Below, piece after piece: positions 32,972 to 41,952 of a stretch of DNA of 64,000 nt. Location of the stretch: positions 2,852,001-2,916,000 of the forward strand of contig NZ_CP011319.1 of the NCBI RefSeq assembly GCF_001865675.1. Reading direction: 5' to 3'. The translations under genes were made by a program, and so were the position numbers. The stretch comes from Janthinobacterium sp. 1_2014MBL_MicDiv (GTDB lineage: Bacteria; Pseudomonadota; Gammaproteobacteria; Burkholderiales; Burkholderiaceae_D). Below the pieces are notes generated by a model, which worked only from the letters and a program-made list of their open reading frames with translations, was not told the origin of the DNA and ran no database searches. Position 1 is the stretch's first letter. Every line of letters begins with the position of its first letter.

Positions 32972-35437
32972 ATGGCGGAGCACGCGGCGCTGGCCAAGCC
33001 CAGCCTGGCGGTGCGGCCGCTGGCCCTGGTGGCGGGCGCGGCCTGCATGCTGGCCCTGCGCCACTACCCGCTGGGCCACGGCTGGCCGGGCCTGCTGTTT
33101 GCCGTCCTGCTGCCCGCCTATTTCCTGCTGCTGTGCTGGCGCCCCGCCTGCTGGCTGTTCTGCCTGCCGGCACTGCTGCCCGTGCTGGACCTGGCGCCAT
33201 GGACGGGCTGGTTCTTCCTCGAGGAAATCGACGTCTTGCTGCTGCTGACGGTGGCGTGCGGCTATTGGCGCCTCGGCGGCGGCGCCCGGCCCGCCGCGGC
33301 GCGCCTGTCGCCGGTGGCATGGGCTTGCCTGCTGCTGTGCAGCCTGGCCTGGCTGGCGGCCCTGCTGCGCGGCCTGCTGCCGCTGCCGCCGCTCGATGCG
33401 AATGCCTGGAATAATTACCTGAGTCCATATAACAGCGTGCGCCTGGGCAAGGCCTGGGCCTGGAGCCTGCTGTTGCTGCCGCTGCTGCTGCGCGACGCGG
33501 ATGCGCCTGCCCTGCGCCGCTACGCGCTGCCCGGCATGCTGACGGGGCTGGCCATGGTGTCGCTGTGCGCGCTGTGGGAGCGGGCCGTGTTTCCCGGCCT
33601 GCTGAACCTGTCGAGCGATTACCGCATCACGGCGCCGTTTTCCGCCATGCACACGGGCGGCGCCGCCCTCGACGGCTATCTGGCCCTGAGCCTGCCGTTT
33701 GCCGGCCTGTGGCTGGCGCGCGCGCATAACCGCTGGCAAGGCGCGCTGGCCTTGTTGCTGCTGGGTCTGGCCCTGCATGCGGCCTTCGCCACGTTTTCGC
33801 GCGGCCTGTACGCGGCCATGCTGGCGGCCGTGCTGCTGGCTGGCTGGCAGGCGCTGGCGGCGGGCCGGCAGGCGGCGCGGCGCACGCCGCGGCGCGGCCT
33901 GCTGCTGGGCCTGGCATTGGCCGGCGCCGGCGCGCTCGCCCTGGTCTATATGTTCAGCCTGGCCGGTTACCGGGGCTTGATCGCCGCCGTCGTGCTGCTC
34001 GGCGCCACTTTCATGCTGGCGGCGCAGCCGCTGCCATGGCGCTTGGCGCCGGCCAGCGTGCTGTGCGGACTGTGCCTGCAAGGCCTGCTGGCCGCCTGGT
34101 GGCCGCAAGCGGACGGGCCGCTGGCGGCAGGCTGGATGAAAGGCCCGTATTTCCTGTTCCTGCTGGCGGCCCTGCTGCTGGCCATCGCCCTGTGGCCATC
34201 CGGCGCGGCGGCGGACAGGAGCCCCGCCCGCCTGGGCCTGGCCATGCTGGCGTGGACCATGCTGGCCTGTAACCTGGCCTGGATAGGCTGGCATTGGGCG
34301 GGGCCGGCCGCCCTGCCGGCGGCGGCCACGGTCGTGCTGCTGGCCATGCTGATGCTGGGCAACCGGCGCCTGCGCCCGCCCTTGTGGCGGCTGGACCGTG
34401 CCAGCCTCGGCGTGGCCGGCGCGGCCGCCATCCTGTTGCTGCTGACCATCCCCGTTTCGGCCAGCTATTACGCCACCGAGCGCTTCGCCACCAGCGCGGG
34501 CGACTTGCAAGGCCGCCTGCGACACTGGCAGCAAGTGCTGGCCATGCAGCCGGCCAACTGGCACAGCCGGCTGTTCGGCATGGGCCTGGGCAGCTTTCCC
34601 GCCACGTACTACTGGCACAATCCCCAGCGCGACGTGCCGGCCAGCATCACGTACGCCGAGGAGGCGGGCAACGATTATGTGCGCCTGACCAGTCCCGGCT
34701 ACAGTGCCGGCTACGGCGAACTGCTGCGGTTGCTGCAGCGGCTGGAACTGCGCCCGGCCACGCGCTACACGCTGGCGCTCGACGCGCGCCGCGCCGGCCC
34801 CATGCCCGTGCTGCAGGTGCGCCTGTGCCAGCGCCAGTTGCTGTACGCGCAGAACTGCGTCGCGCCGCCGCTGCGCCTGCGTCAACCGGCGGCAGGCACG
34901 CCCTTGACGGCGTGGCAACACTATCAGGTGCAGTTCGACAGTGCCTGGCTCGGCGCGGGCGGCTGGCTGCTGCGCGCGCCCGTGCAGCTGGAACTGGCCG
35001 CCAGCGGCACGGCCGCGTCGTCCGTCGTCGATATCGACAATCTCAGCCTGCGCCCTCCCGGCGGCGACGAGCTGATCGCCAACGGCCGCTTTACGCAGGC
35101 AAGCAATTACTGGTTTTTCAGCAGCGACCACCATCACCTGCCATGGCATGTCAAGAACCTGGCGCTGCAACTGCTGGTGGAAGCGGGCTGGTGCAGCCTG
35201 CTCTCCATGCTGGCCCTGGTAACGGCGGCGGGCCTTGCCTTGCTGCGACTGGCGCGCGAAGGCCGGCATGCCGCCGTGGCCGGCGCCGCCGCCCTGCTCG
35301 GCTTTCTCGTCGTCGGCCTGTTCGACAGCCTGCTCGACGTGCCGCGCATCGCCCTGCTCGCCTATCTGATGCTGCTGTGCGCGCTGCTGCGCCCCCTAGC
35401 TCCGCCCTCCCACCCTGCCGAAAGCGCGTCCCCATGA
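32972..35437 (+). CDS. Wzy/O-antigen-ligase-like membrane protein with inserted beta-rich domain
   Basis: The 821-residue protein has about twelve hydrophobic segments, most of them in residues 15-490, with two near the C-terminus. It matches the O-antigen ligase/Wzy polymerase family, expected to polymerise undecaprenyl-linked repeat units in the periplasm. The large loop begins FGMGLGSFPATY (about residue 535) and ends HHLPWHVKNLALQLLVEAGW (about 730). Between them roughly 150 residues are inserted that look like a carbohydrate-binding beta-sandwich (YTLALDARR, WQHYQVQFDS, VVDIDNLSLRPP). Its stop overlaps the protease start (ATGA). The polymerase call rests on topology and the loop ends. 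Confidence 0.82.
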   Translation: MAEHAALAKPSLAVRPLALVAGAACMLALRHYPLGHGWPGLLFAVLLPAYFLLLCWRPACWLFCLPALLPVLDLAPWTGWFFLEEIDVLLLLTVACGYWRLGGGARPAAARLSPVAWACLLLCSLAWLAALLRGLLPLPPLDANAWNNYLSPYNSVRLGKAWAWSLLLLPLLLRDADAPALRRYALPGMLTGLAMVSLCALWERAVFPGLLNLSSDYRITAPFSAMHTGGAALDGYLALSLPFAGLWLARAHNRWQGALALLLLGLALHAAFATFSRGLYAAMLAAVLLAGWQALAAGRQAARRTPRRGLLLGLALAGAGALALVYMFSLAGYRGLIAAVVLLGATFMLAAQPLPWRLAPASVLCGLCLQGLLAAWWPQADGPLAAGWMKGPYFLFLLAALLLAIALWPSGAAADRSPARLGLAMLAWTMLACNLAWIGWHWAGPAALPAAATVVLLAMLMLGNRRLRPPLWRLDRASLGVAGAAAILLLLTIPVSASYYATERFATSAGDLQGRLRHWQQVLAMQPANWHSRLFGMGLGSFPATYYWHNPQRDVPASITYAEEAGNDYVRLTSPGYSAGYGELLRLLQRLELRPATRYTLALDARRAGPMPVLQVRLCQRQLLYAQNCVAPPLRLRQPAAGTPLTAWQHYQVQFDSAWLGAGGWLLRAPVQLELAASGTAASSVVDIDNLSLRPPGGDELIANGRFTQASNYWFFSSDHHHLPWHVKNLALQLLVEAGWCSLLSMLALVTAAGLALLRLAREGRHAAVAGAAALLGFLVVGLFDSLLDVPRIALLAYLMLLCALLRPLAPPSHPAESASP

Positions 35438-36201
35438 ACTATCCATCCACCTTGCTGTTCGGCCTGGCCCTGGCCCTGGCCGCCGCGCCCAGCCGCGCCG
35501 ATGCCACCCTGGCGCAAGCCATTGCCCGCGTCAAACCGTCGGTCGTCGGCGTCGGCAGCCTGCAAAAGACGCGCACGCCGCCGATGAACTTTATCGGCAC
35601 GGGCTTTGCCACGGGCGACGGCTTGAGCGTGCTGACCTGCGCCCACGTGATCCAGAAGCTGCTCGACGCCAATCCCAACGAAATCATCGGCATCCTCACG
35701 GGCCAGGGCGAGGCGGCGCAGTTTCGTCCGGCCAAGGTGTTGTCGATCGACACGGAGCACGACCTGGCCCTGCTGCGCCTGGCCGGCGTGCCGCTGCCGG
35801 CCCTGGCGCTGGGCGACGCGGCCAGCGTGCGCGAAGGCCAGGCCATGGCGTTTACGGGCTTTCCCCTGGGTATGCTACTGGGCTTGCACCACGTTACGCA
35901 CCGCGCCACCGTGTCGTCGCTGACGCCCGTCGTCATGCCCAGCGAAAACGCGCAGCGGCTCGATGCGCGGCGCCTGGCGCAGTTGCAAAAATCGCCGTAC
36001 ACCGTGTTCCAGCTGGACGCGACGGCGTATCCGGGCAGCAGCGGCAGCCCGCTGTTCGATCCCGAGACGGGACTCGTTTATGGCATCGTCAACATGGTCT
36101 ACGTGAAAGGCTTGAAAGAAACGGCCATCAGCGCGCCCAGCGGCATCACCTACGCGATACCGGGCAACCACATGCAGGCGATCCTGCTGAAAAATAAATG
36201 A
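35434..36201 (+). CDS. Exported trypsin-like serine protease (S1C type)
   Basis: The 255-residue protein has a signal peptide (residues 1 to about 22, ending SRADA) and a trypsin/DegP-type protease domain without a PDZ domain. His is in TCAHVIQK, Asp in TEHDLALLRL and Ser in PGSSGSPLF. It should act in the periplasm. Its start overlaps the polymerase stop, so it belongs to the prsT operon and may clip or quality-control secreted proteins of this locus. It converges with the acyltransferase gene, the stops three bases apart. Confidence 0.88.
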   Translation: MNYPSTLLFGLALALAAAPSRADATLAQAIARVKPSVVGVGSLQKTRTPPMNFIGTGFATGDGLSVLTCAHVIQKLLDANPNEIIGILTGQGEAAQFRPAKVLSIDTEHDLALLRLAGVPLPALALGDAASVREGQAMAFTGFPLGMLLGLHHVTHRATVSSLTPVVMPSENAQRLDARRLAQLQKSPYTVFQLDATAYPGSSGSPLFDPETGLVYGIVNMVYVKGLKETAISAPSGITYAIPGNHMQAILLKNK

Positions 36202-36204
36202 ATT

Positions 36205-36951
36205 TCAGTTACGTCCCTGCCGCAGGCGGTCGGTAATACCAGGCTCATCCCATGTTGGAAAAAAAAAGGGGTAAAACGACCGTTCTCCCCCATGTTGTTC
36301 CATCAGGCCGCCATATTTGCGGATCTGCGCTCCCATGTAATCGAGGTCGAGCCGCAGCAGCACGGCCGGCGCCCCCACGCGCGTGCATTCGCGCTCGCCG
36401 CCGAAGTCCTTGAAGCCGAGCATGCGCTTGTAAAACACCACGTGACGCGGGTTGACTTCGATCACGTAATCCGTAAAGCCGTGGATATTGTGGGCATAGA
36501 TATAAGAAATATGAATCAGCGCGGCAAAGACGCGCTTGCTGACGCCCTTGTCGATGGCCAGGCGCGACGGCTCGCACAGGCGGCGCCCCTCTTCGCGCAG
36601 CACGTCGAGCTTGTCGCGGAAGTTTTCATCGGCGGGCAAGCCCGTCTCGTCATTGTCCAGGCACAGGGTCATGGTGCCGACCGTCGTGCCGGCCGTTTCC
36701 GCGAACAGGGTGATCTTGTTCAGCGCATGCGTGATGCCAGGGTCGACCGCATAACCGCGCCAGCCGTACATCTTGCGGATCAGCAGGCTGGCCGCTTCGC
36801 GGCGGCCGCGCGAATTGGCCATGCGGATATGGAAGCGCTGCAGGTCGAGCTCGTGCTCCATGGCCGGGTCGATCTTGCCTTCGCCCACCACCAGGTCGCT
36901 GAATTCGCCCGGCGTGTCGAAGGAAATAATAGGTTCATCTTCAAAGCTCAT
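36205..36951 (-). CDS. FeeM-like N-acyl amino acid synthase (GNAT fold)
   Basis: The 248-residue protein resembles long-chain N-acyl amino acid synthases of the FeeM type, distant relatives of acyl-homoserine-lactone synthases. Visible features are FHIRMANSRGRREAASLLI, LFAETAGTTVGTMTLC, CEPSRLAIDKG and YVIEVNPRHVVFYKRMLGF. Such enzymes transfer a fatty acyl group from acyl carrier protein to an amino acid amine. ATG 36951 is set by GAGGA; the in-frame start at 37077 lacks support. Acyltransferases of this general kind recur in exosortase loci. It is transcribed against the flanking protease gene. Confidence 0.78.
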   Translation of the reverse strand: MSFEDEPIISFDTPGEFSDLVVGEGKIDPAMEHELDLQRFHIRMANSRGRREAASLLIRKMYGWRGYAVDPGITHALNKITLFAETAGTTVGTMTLCLDNDETGLPADENFRDKLDVLREEGRRLCEPSRLAIDKGVSKRVFAALIHISYIYAHNIHGFTDYVIEVNPRHVVFYKRMLGFKDFGGERECTRVGAPAVLLRLDLDYMGAQIRKYGGLMEQHGGERSFYPFFFPTWDEPGITDRLRQGRN

Positions 36952-37122
36952 CTTGTCCTCGCGTTCATCGGCCGCCCGTCGAGACGGACTGAAGCCAATG
37001 CCTTGTGACAAGTAGAGAACTGGAGAAGTTCCCGCTTCCGCTGAAAAAAACAGAAGAAAGTGCGTATTCAATAGCAAAATTACATGATTAAATTTGCCCG
37101 CGAGTACAAATTTATAAATAAA

Positions 37123-37142
37123 AGTGCTGTTTTGACAGCACT
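37123..37142 (-). terminator. Intrinsic terminator of the export lipoprotein gene
   Basis: AGTGCTGT (37123-37130) pairs exactly with ACAGCACT (37135-37142) around a 4-base loop. Read on the minus strand it lies just after the stop of the export gene and is followed by TTTATTTAT, the clearest rho-independent terminator in the window. The flanking 37020-37150 is AT-rich and also holds upstream sequence of the acyltransferase gene. Confidence 0.8.
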
Positions 37143-37151
37143 GTTAATGTT

Positions 37152-37772
37152 TTAAAAAAAGCTCTCCGGTATCAGCAACACGTCGCCCGGACGCATCATG
37201 ACGTTCGCCGAAATATCGCCATTCTTCAATAGATCGTCGAGCCGCACGCGCAGCTGCTGCTGGCTGCCATCGCGCAGGCGGATGATGCTGGCCTTGTTGC
37301 CCGCGGCGAAATCGGTGATGCCGCCGACGGCGATCAGCACGTCCATCAGCGACATGCCGAGCCGGTATGGCAGCGCCTGCGGCTTGGCCGCCTCGCCGAT
37401 GACGCGGATCTGCTCGCCATACGGCCCCGAGAAGTTGGTGACGATGACGGTCACCACCGGTTGCTGGATGAACTTGCTCAACGCCTGCTCGATGTCGCGC
37501 GCCAGCTGGGTCGACGTCTTGCCGCTCGCTTCCAGGTCTTCCACCAGCGGCGTGGTGATCTTGCCGTCGGGCCGCACGGCCACCGTCAGCGACACTTCCG
37601 GGTTGCGCCAGACGATGATGTTGACGGAATCGCCCGGCCCGATCAGGTAGTCGTGCTGGGGCGCGCTGTCGTCGGCGGGCGCCAGCGGATGACGCGTGCC
37701 GCAGGCGCCCAGCAGGCCGCCCGCCGCCAGGGCCAGCGCGCGCAGGACTAAGGTACGGCGGAACAGATTCAT
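37152..37772 (-). CDS. XrtA-system polysaccharide export lipoprotein (Wza/EpsE-like)
   Basis: The 206-residue protein has a lipoprotein signal with lipobox LGAC (residue about 24), a Poly_export domain (YLIGPGDSVNIIVWRNPEVS) and one SLBB-like segment (VIGEAAKPQALPYR). It matches the short exosortase-linked export proteins (TIGR03027) that form the outer-membrane channel or periplasmic adapter for polysaccharide. It is transcribed opposite to the chain-length gene, with 262 bases between them, whereas the two are often co-directional. A terminator follows at 37123-37142. Confidence 0.9.
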   Translation of the reverse strand: MNLFRRTLVLRALALAAGGLLGACGTRHPLAPADDSAPQHDYLIGPGDSVNIIVWRNPEVSLTVAVRPDGKITTPLVEDLEASGKTSTQLARDIEQALSKFIQQPVVTVIVTNFSGPYGEQIRVIGEAAKPQALPYRLGMSLMDVLIAVGGITDFAAGNKASIIRLRDGSQQQLRVRLDDLLKNGDISANVMMRPGDVLLIPESFF

Positions 37773-38034
37773 GCTGGGCCTCTTCGAGTCGATGGCGCAC
37801 CAGGTGGCGCACCAAGCCGCCGGCCGCGCAGAAGCAGCCTGGGCCGCGAACTCCTATGATTATTAAAACGCGGCAAGGGAACCTTGAGGCGTATCAAGAA
37901 GCAATCATCTTGGGAAATCTTGCCCGGCAACGGTCCTATACTTTGCTTACTCGACAAGCATTTGCCGCATCGGGCTGCCGTTTCCACGCCGCCGGCCCCG
38001 CTATTGCGCAGCATCGTCACCGGAAGGAAGCGAC

Positions 38035-39564
38035 ATGGAGCAATTGATACAGCAACTGCTGTCCAGCCTGAAGGGCATCTGGAAATACCGCTGGCATGCC
38101 GTGCTCGTCGCCTGGCTGGTGAGCATCGCCGGCTTCATCAAGGTCATCACCCTGCCCGACGATTACCAGACCCGGGCGCGCGTGTTTGTCGATACGCAAA
38201 CCATCCTCAAGCCGCTGATGGCCGGCATGACCAGCGTGCCGAACACGGAGCAGCAGGTGGCCATCATGAGCCGCACCCTGCTCAGCCGTCCCAACGTGGA
38301 GCGCGTCATGCGCATGGTCGACCTCGACCTCGACTCGAAGACCGTGCGCGAACATGAGGCCCAGCTCGATGACCTGATGAGCCGCATCAAGATCAGCGGC
38401 ACGAATGCCTACGATATCTACACCATCAGCTACAACGGGCGCGACCCGAAGCTGGTGCGCGACGTCGTGCAAAGCCTGCTGACCATCTTTGTCGAAGGCA
38501 GTTTCCAGGGGAAAAAAGGCGATTCGCAGAAAGCCGTGCAATTCATCGACGAGCAGATCAAGAATTACGAGGACAAGCTGAGCGCGGCGGAAAACCTCGT
38601 GAAGGAATTCAAGATCCGCAACAACCTGCTGCTGCCGCGCCAGGGCATCGACTATGGCAGCCAGCTGCTGATGTCGTCCGATAGCCTGAACAATGCCAAG
38701 CTGGAACTGGTCGAGGCGGAACAGTCGCGCAAGGCCATCCTCAGCCAGATCGAAGGCGACGAACCGGTGCTCGACCTTGAACCGAACGCGGCCGCCATCA
38801 CGAATCCCGAACTCGACGAGCGCATCGCCTCGCTCAACAAGAACCTCGACAGCCTGCGCATGCAGTTTACAGAATTGCATCCCGATATTATTTCCTCGAA
38901 GCGCCTGGTGGCCCAGCTGGAAGAACGCAAGATCGAGGAAAGCAAGCTGAAGGCGGCGTCCGGCGATCCGGGCAAGAATTACAGCCCCATGCTGCAGCAG
39001 CTGAAAGTGGCGCTGACGGACGCCGACGCCAAGGTGGCCGCCATCAAGGCCCGCGTGCAGGAATACAGCGCGCGCAACGAGCGGCTGCTGGCGCAAAGCA
39101 ATGCCGTGCCCGAGGTGGAATCGCAGCTGGCGCAGCTCAACCGCGACTACATCATCAACAAGGAAAACTATGAAAAGCTGATCGGCCGGCGCGAAGCGGC
39201 CAAGCTGTCGGGCGAACTCAGTTCCACCACCGACATGATGGCCTTCAAGATCATCGACCCGCCCACCGTGCAGTACGCGCCCGTCGGCCCGAACCGCCCA
39301 CTGCTGTTCAGCGCGGCGCTGGGCGCGGCCCTGGTGGCCGGCATCGCCACGGCCCTCCTGATCAGCCAGGTGCGCCCCACCTTCCTCAGTCCGGCCGAAC
39401 TGCGCGAAGCGACGGGCTTGAGCGTGCTGGGCACCGTGTCGATGAACTGGACGCCGCTGCAGCAGGTGCGCCGCCGGCGCGCCCGCTATGGCTTCGGCGC
39501 CTGCCTCGGCAGCCTGTTCATGCTGTACGGCGTGGTCATGACGGCCGCGCTGCTGAAATTCTAA
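38035..39564 (+). CDS. XrtA-system polysaccharide chain-length determinant (Wzz-like)
   Basis: The 509-residue inner-membrane protein has a first membrane segment near residues 22-40, a periplasmic Wzz domain with long coiled-coil stretches (residues about 160-380, with QFIDEQIKNYEDKLSAAE), and membrane segments near 420-445 and 490-508. It matches the TIGR03007 family that, with the tyrosine kinase, sets polysaccharide length. GGAAGG precedes ATG 38035. A TATACT at 37937-37942 may be the -10 of this large plus-strand operon, which runs to about 55685. Confidence 0.92.
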   Translation: MEQLIQQLLSSLKGIWKYRWHAVLVAWLVSIAGFIKVITLPDDYQTRARVFVDTQTILKPLMAGMTSVPNTEQQVAIMSRTLLSRPNVERVMRMVDLDLDSKTVREHEAQLDDLMSRIKISGTNAYDIYTISYNGRDPKLVRDVVQSLLTIFVEGSFQGKKGDSQKAVQFIDEQIKNYEDKLSAAENLVKEFKIRNNLLLPRQGIDYGSQLLMSSDSLNNAKLELVEAEQSRKAILSQIEGDEPVLDLEPNAAAITNPELDERIASLNKNLDSLRMQFTELHPDIISSKRLVAQLEERKIEESKLKAASGDPGKNYSPMLQQLKVALTDADAKVAAIKARVQEYSARNERLLAQSNAVPEVESQLAQLNRDYIINKENYEKLIGRREAAKLSGELSSTTDMMAFKIIDPPTVQYAPVGPNRPLLFSAALGAALVAGIATALLISQVRPTFLSPAELREATGLSVLGTVSMNWTPLQQVRRRRARYGFGACLGSLFMLYGVVMTAALLKF

Positions 39565-39590
39565 GCCAGGGCCTGGCCCGGGGAGCAAGC

Positions 39591-40418
39591 ATGCATAGCA
39601 ACGGCAAGGAAGAACCGAACATGGGGCGCGTGGACGAGGCCGGCGTGCCGCCTGGCGCCGATGGTGCGTCCGAAGCGGCGGCGCAGCTATCGCCGCGCTA
39701 CCGCACCCTGAACCTGGCCCGGCTGCAGGAACAGGGCATGCTCACGCACGACGGCGGACGCAGTTCCGTGGCCGAGGATTTCCGCATCATCAAGCGCCCG
39801 CTGCTGCGCCAGGCGCGCGCCGGCGGCGCCGAGGCCATCCGCCACGGCAACCTGATCGTCGTCACCAGCGCCATGCCCGGCGAAGGCAAGACCTACTGCG
39901 CCGTCAACCTGGCCATGAGCATCGCCATGGAGATGGATATCACGGTGCTGCTGGTGGACGCCGACGTGGCGCGCCCGTCCGTGCTGAAAGTGCTGGGCCT
40001 GGCGCCGGAACCGGGGCTGATGGACGTGCTGCTCGACGAGCAGCTGGAAATGGCGGACGTCATCCTGAAGACGAATGTCGCCAACCTGAGCATCCTGCCG
40101 GCCGGGCGCAGCAACCGGCACGCGACGGAATTGCTGGCCAGCCGCGCCATGAGCCGCTTGCTGGCGGAGATCGCCAGCCGCTACGCGGACCGCGTCGTCG
40201 TCTTCGACTCGCCGCCGCTGCTGATCACCAGCGAAGCGCACGCGCTGGTGGGACAGATGGGGCAAGTGGTGATGGTGGTGGAGGCGGAAACGACGACCCA
40301 GCATGCCGTCAAGGAAGCGCTGCGCCAGATCGAGGCGTGCGAACACATCCATTTGATTTACAACAAGACCAAGTCATTTCCGGGTAACGACTACTACGGT
40401 TATGGCTATTACGACTAG
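39591..40418 (+). CDS. XrtA-associated tyrosine autokinase
   Basis: The 275-residue BY-kinase-like ATPase has Walker A PGEGKT with Lys100, Walker A' LLVDADVARPS and Walker B VVFDSPPLL. The C-terminal Tyr cluster (YYGYGYYD) is the expected autophosphorylation tail. It matches the TIGR03018 family, cytoplasmic partner of the Wzz-like protein in controlling polymerisation cycles. GGGGAGC precedes the ATG. The gene overlaps the outer-membrane protein gene by 17 bases. Confidence 0.93.
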   Translation: MHSNGKEEPNMGRVDEAGVPPGADGASEAAAQLSPRYRTLNLARLQEQGMLTHDGGRSSVAEDFRIIKRPLLRQARAGGAEAIRHGNLIVVTSAMPGEGKTYCAVNLAMSIAMEMDITVLLVDADVARPSVLKVLGLAPEPGLMDVLLDEQLEMADVILKTNVANLSILPAGRSNRHATELLASRAMSRLLAEIASRYADRVVVFDSPPLLITSEAHALVGQMGQVVMVVEAETTTQHAVKEALRQIEACEHIHLIYNKTKSFPGNDYYGYGYYD

Positions 40419-41943
40419 GCGCAGGCCGCCGCTGTTGTCAAGCCTGCCGCTGCTGCCGCTGTCCCTGTTCCTGCTGCCCGCGCCGGCCAGCGCCGTCGAC
40501 TGGCTGGTGAAGCCGTCGCTGCGATTGCGCGAAAGCTATACGGATAACGCCCTGCGCGCGGCGCCCGAGCGCGCGCAGTCCGACTTCATCACGGAAATCG
40601 CGCCCGCCATCGCCCTCGTCGGCAACGGCCCGCGCCTGCGCGTGCACCTCGACTACAGCTGGCACAAATTCCTGTACGCGCGCCGCGCCGACACGGACAG
40701 CCACCAATTGCGCGCCGCCGGCGACGCCGAGCTGGTACAGGACTGGTTCTTCGTCGACGCGGCCGCCAGCGTCAGCCGGCGCAACATCTCGCCGTTCGGC
40801 CCGCAGGTGATCGACGACTTGCCCGACACGGAAAACGCCAGCACCGTGCGCACCACCAGCATCAGCCCCTACCTGCGCCACCGCTTCCGCGGCGTGGCCA
40901 CGGCCGAGCTGCGCTACACGCGCAACGCGGTGGCCAGCGGCGGCGACCTGCTGTCCGTGCACAGCGACGAAGTGGAATTGCTGCTGGCCGGCGAGCCGCG
41001 CGGCGCCGGCTGGACGTGGAATGCCAGCCACGACGTGCGCCGCACGCAGGACAGCCGGCTGGCGCCGCTGCGCATGGAACGCCGCAGCGCGGGCCTGCGC
41101 TACCCGCTCAGCAGCAAATGGGCGGCCACGGCCAGCGGCGGCATGGAGCGCGAAGGCTATGCATCGGTCACGGGCAAGGCGCCGCAGGGCCGCTTCTGGT
41201 CGCTGGGCACCGTATGGACGCCGTCGCCGCGCACCAGCGTCGCCTTCAGCACGGGCAAGCGCTACTTTGGCCACACGTACAGCCTGGACGCCAATTTCCT
41301 GCAGCGCCACACGAGCTGGCAGCTCAGCTACAACGAAAACATCACCAGCCTGCCCGCGCAAATGCAGCGCCTGGGCGACCGCGACGCGGCCAAGCTGCTC
41401 GATCAGTTGTGGCGCGGTATCTTTCCCAACGCCATAGACCGCCGCCTGCGCATCGACGCCTTCCTGCGCTACGCCAACGGACTGGGACCGGAACTGGGCG
41501 CCATCAATTACTTCAGCCACCGTTATTTCCTGCAAAAGCAGGCTAAGCTCAGCATGGCGCGCGCGACGGCAAAAAGCACCGTGGTCTTCGGCATCAACGC
41601 CGTCGACCGCACGGCGCAAACGGCCAGCGGCATCGACAGCATCCTGCTGCCCGGCGTGGAATTCGGCAGCGAAGACCGCACGCGCCAGGTCGGTACCAGT
41701 CTCGGCTGGAACTGGCAACTCTCCTCGCGCAGCAGCCTGAACCTCAATGCCGGCTATGCCAGCGTGCGCTCGCTGAGCGTGCCCCGGCGCGACGGCAACG
41801 CCACCGTAACGGCCGGCTACAGCCGCCTCCTGCAACCGAAAGTGACGGCCAGCATCGACGTGCGGCACACGCGGCATACCAGCAACCGCGGCGGCGGCTA
41901 CCGCGAAAACGGCGTCAGCGCCACGCTCAACATGCAGTTTTAG
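40402..41943 (+). CDS. PEP-CTERM-associated outer-membrane beta-barrel protein (TIGR03016-like)
   Basis: The 513-residue protein has a signal peptide (residues 1 to about 31, ending PASA) and then alternating amphipathic strands over its whole length, finishing in a C-terminal Phe (SATLNMQF) as outer-membrane barrels do. It fits the TIGR03016 family found between the kinase and deacetylase in XrtA loci and may be the outer-membrane pore or secretin-like partner. It overlaps the kinase gene by 17 bases. The TIGR03015-type ATPase gene commonly found beside it is absent. Confidence 0.88.
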   Translation: MAITTRRRPPLLSSLPLLPLSLFLLPAPASAVDWLVKPSLRLRESYTDNALRAAPERAQSDFITEIAPAIALVGNGPRLRVHLDYSWHKFLYARRADTDSHQLRAAGDAELVQDWFFVDAAASVSRRNISPFGPQVIDDLPDTENASTVRTTSISPYLRHRFRGVATAELRYTRNAVASGGDLLSVHSDEVELLLAGEPRGAGWTWNASHDVRRTQDSRLAPLRMERRSAGLRYPLSSKWAATASGGMEREGYASVTGKAPQGRFWSLGTVWTPSPRTSVAFSTGKRYFGHTYSLDANFLQRHTSWQLSYNENITSLPAQMQRLGDRDAAKLLDQLWRGIFPNAIDRRLRIDAFLRYANGLGPELGAINYFSHRYFLQKQAKLSMARATAKSTVVFGINAVDRTAQTASGIDSILLPGVEFGSEDRTRQVGTSLGWNWQLSSRSSLNLNAGYASVRSLSVPRRDGNATVTAGYSRLLQPKVTASIDVRHTRHTSNRGGGYRENGVSATLNMQF

Positions 41944-41952
41944 GAGGCCGCC

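Noticed and set aside
30767..35269. A 1500-codon open frame on the minus strand opposite prsT and the polymerase
   Set aside because: It is antisense to two well-supported genes, is extremely rich in Gln, Arg, His and Ala, has no recognisable domain, and is expected when high-GC genes with strong third-position bias are read backwards.
37932..37946. Sigma-54 promoter before the chain-length gene
   Set aside because: GG and GC are separated by 11 bases instead of 10, and the flanking bases do not match TGGCAC/TTGC.
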